Source: Actinomycetes bacterium
GTDB lineage: Bacteria; Actinomycetota; CALGFH01
DNA length: 64,000 nucleotides
Reading direction: 5' to 3'
Assembly: GCA_036000965.1 (NCBI GenBank)
Contig: DASYUT010000048.1
Location: forward strand, 1 to 64,000
Shown here: piece after piece, positions 62,854 through 64,000 of the stretch
How positions within the stretch are numbered: the first letter of the stretch is position 1
How the letters are laid out: each line of letters begins with the position of its first letter
Translations under genes and position numbers: made by a program
Notes under the pieces: generated by a model
Told to the model about the DNA's origin: nothing
Seen by the model: the letters and a program-made list of their open reading frames with translations, nothing else
Database searches by the model: none

Positions 62854-64000
62854 ATGACGTTCTACGGTCCGGACTGGGAGCTGCTGGCGGCGACCGACCC
62901 CGAGGTGGCCGAGGCCATCCAGGGTGAGGTCGGCCGGCTCAACTCCAAGCTCCAGCTGATCGCATCGGAGAACTTCGCGAGCCCGGCGGTCATGGCCGCC
63001 ACCGGCTGCGTGATGGCCAACAAGTACGCCGAGGGCCTGCCCGGCAAGCGCTACTACGGTGGCTGCCAGCAGGTCGACATCGTCGAGGAACTGGCCATCG
63101 AGCGGGCCAAGGCGCTGTTCGGGGCCGAGCACGCCAACGTCCAGCCCCACTCCGGCGCCCAGGCCAACATGGCCGCCTACTTCGCCGTGGCCGGCCACGG
63201 CGACAAGGTCCTGGCCATGAGCCTGCCCCACGGCGGGCACCTGACCCACGGCTCCAAGGTCAGCTTCTCCGGCAAGTGGTTCGAGATCGTCGCCTACGGC
63301 GTGCGCAAGGACGACGAGCTGATCGACATGGATGAGGTTCGCGACCTCGCCCTCGAGCACCGGCCCCGCATCATCCTGGCCGGGGCGAGCGCCTACCCTC
63401 GGGTGATCGACTTCGCCGGCTTCCGGCAGATCGCCGACGAGGTGGGCGCGGTGTTCATCGCCGACGTCGCCCACTACATCGGCCTGATCGCCGGGGGTGC
63501 CTACCCGAGCCCGGTGCCCCACGCCGACATCGTCACCTTCACCACCCACAAGGTCCTGCGCGGCCCACGCAGCGGGATGATCCTGTCCAAGGCCGAGCAC
63601 GCCGCTGCCGTCGACAAGGCCGTGTTCCCGATGCTGCAGGGGGGCCCCCAGATGCACAGCATCGCGGCCAAGGCGGTCGCGCTCAAGGAGGCGGCCGCGC
63701 CGGCCTTCACCGCCTACGCGGGCCAGGTCGTGGCCAACGCCCGCGCCCTGGCCGAGGGCCTGGGCACGGGCGGCCTGCAGCTGGTCTCCGGTGGGACCGA
63801 CTCCCACCTGCTCCTGGCCGACGTGAGCCCCGAGGGGCTGACCGGCAAGGACGCCGAGGAGCGGCTCGACGCGGTCGGCGTGGTGCTGAACAAGAACGCC
63901 ATCCCGTTCGACCCCCAGCCGCCCTCCAAGGCGAGCGGGATCCGCCTGGGCACGGCGGCCGAGACCTCGGCCGGCATGCGCGAGGGCGAGATGGCGGCCG
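62854..64000 (+). CDS. glyA: serine hydroxymethyltransferase, 3' end outside the window
   Basis: 382 codons are present from ATG 62854 (AAAGGGA upstream); about 40 residues are missing at the C-terminus. [65 protein letters not shown] and the PLP lysine Lys233 in [15 protein letters not shown] identify SHMT, which interconverts serine and glycine with tetrahydrofolate. Last gene of the housekeeping block. Confidence 0.97.
   Translation, partial: MTFYGPDWELLAATDPEVAEAIQGEVGRLNSKLQLIASENFASPAVMAATGCVMANKYAEGLPGKRYYGGCQQVDIVEELAIERAKALFGAEHANVQPHSGAQANMAAYFAVAGHGDKVLAMSLPHGGHLTHGSKVSFSGKWFEIVAYGVRKDDELIDMDEVRDLALEHRPRIILAGASAYPRVIDFAGFRQIADEVGAVFIADVAHYIGLIAGGAYPSPVPHADIVTFTTHKVLRGPRSGMILSKAEHAAAVDKAVFPMLQGGPQMHSIAAKAVALKEAAAPAFTAYAGQVVANARALAEGLGTGGLQLVSGGTDSHLLLADVSPEGLTGKDAEERLDAVGVVLNKNAIPFDPQPPSKASGIRLGTAAETSAGMREGEMAA

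Overview
The window is high-GC DNA from an actinobacterium. The core gene order argS-hom-thrC-thrB, then rho-rpmE-DUF1385-prfA-prmC-Sua5-LMW phosphatase-glyA, is typical of Actinomycetota. Further support comes from an F420/LLM-type oxidoreductase, an ECF42-type sigma factor paired with a YCII protein, frequent GTG starts and many 4-nt ATGA/GTGA gene overlaps. It is probably not a classical Streptomyces or Mycobacterium relative; a deep-branching soil lineage would fit, but I cannot place it from sequence alone.

Layout. 1-1317: a partial YCII gene and a secreted DUF5995-like protein. 1564-7987: an operon for reductive pyrimidine (or hydantoin) breakdown: LLM oxidoreductase, beta-ureidopropionase, omega-aminotransferase, dihydropyrimidinase, and an acylating (methyl)malonate-semialdehyde dehydrogenase. 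Together these convert dihydropyrimidines via beta-amino acids to acetyl-/propionyl-CoA. No classical dihydropyrimidine dehydrogenase is present, so the LLM enzyme is a candidate for the first step. 7968-22807: an MFS stub, a large diguanylate cyclase with two GAF domains, an EndoQ-UvrD fusion helicase, an LCP cell-wall protein, a small holin-like membrane protein, a decayed subtilase, two coupled zinc alcohol dehydrogenases and a DHA2 drug exporter.

23000-46240 is an accessory region: an aromatic amino-acid lyase with an unusual G-S-G triad, an ABC exporter with a divergent MarR regulator, a TetR regulator whose putative operator also precedes a broken FAD monooxygenase, a YCII-ECF pair, an ArsR-type regulator with a clear palindromic operator, a multicopper oxidase coupled to a flavin monooxygenase, IS elements (ISKra4-like with 25-bp inverted repeats, IS5-like, IS110-like), and many frameshifted or truncated genes. 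It ends at a complete tRNA-Arg(CCG) whose 3' end abuts the tail of a large serine recombinase; two further tRNA 3'-half relics in the same orientation lie inside. This looks like a decayed, possibly composite, integrated island.

46616-64000 is dense housekeeping sequence: response regulator-argS, hom-thrC-thrB (threonine from aspartate semialdehyde), a glycogen-debranching-type enzyme, rho with a long promoter-distal leader and a large Gln/Gly/Arg-rich insertion, L31, DUF1385, release factor 1 and its methylase, Sua5, a phosphatase and glyA (cut by the window end).

A recurring local feature is short tandem duplication of Shine-Dalgarno/start-codon regions. Before mmsA, thrC and prmC this creates mini-ORFs of 15-22 codons whose stops overlap the true start.
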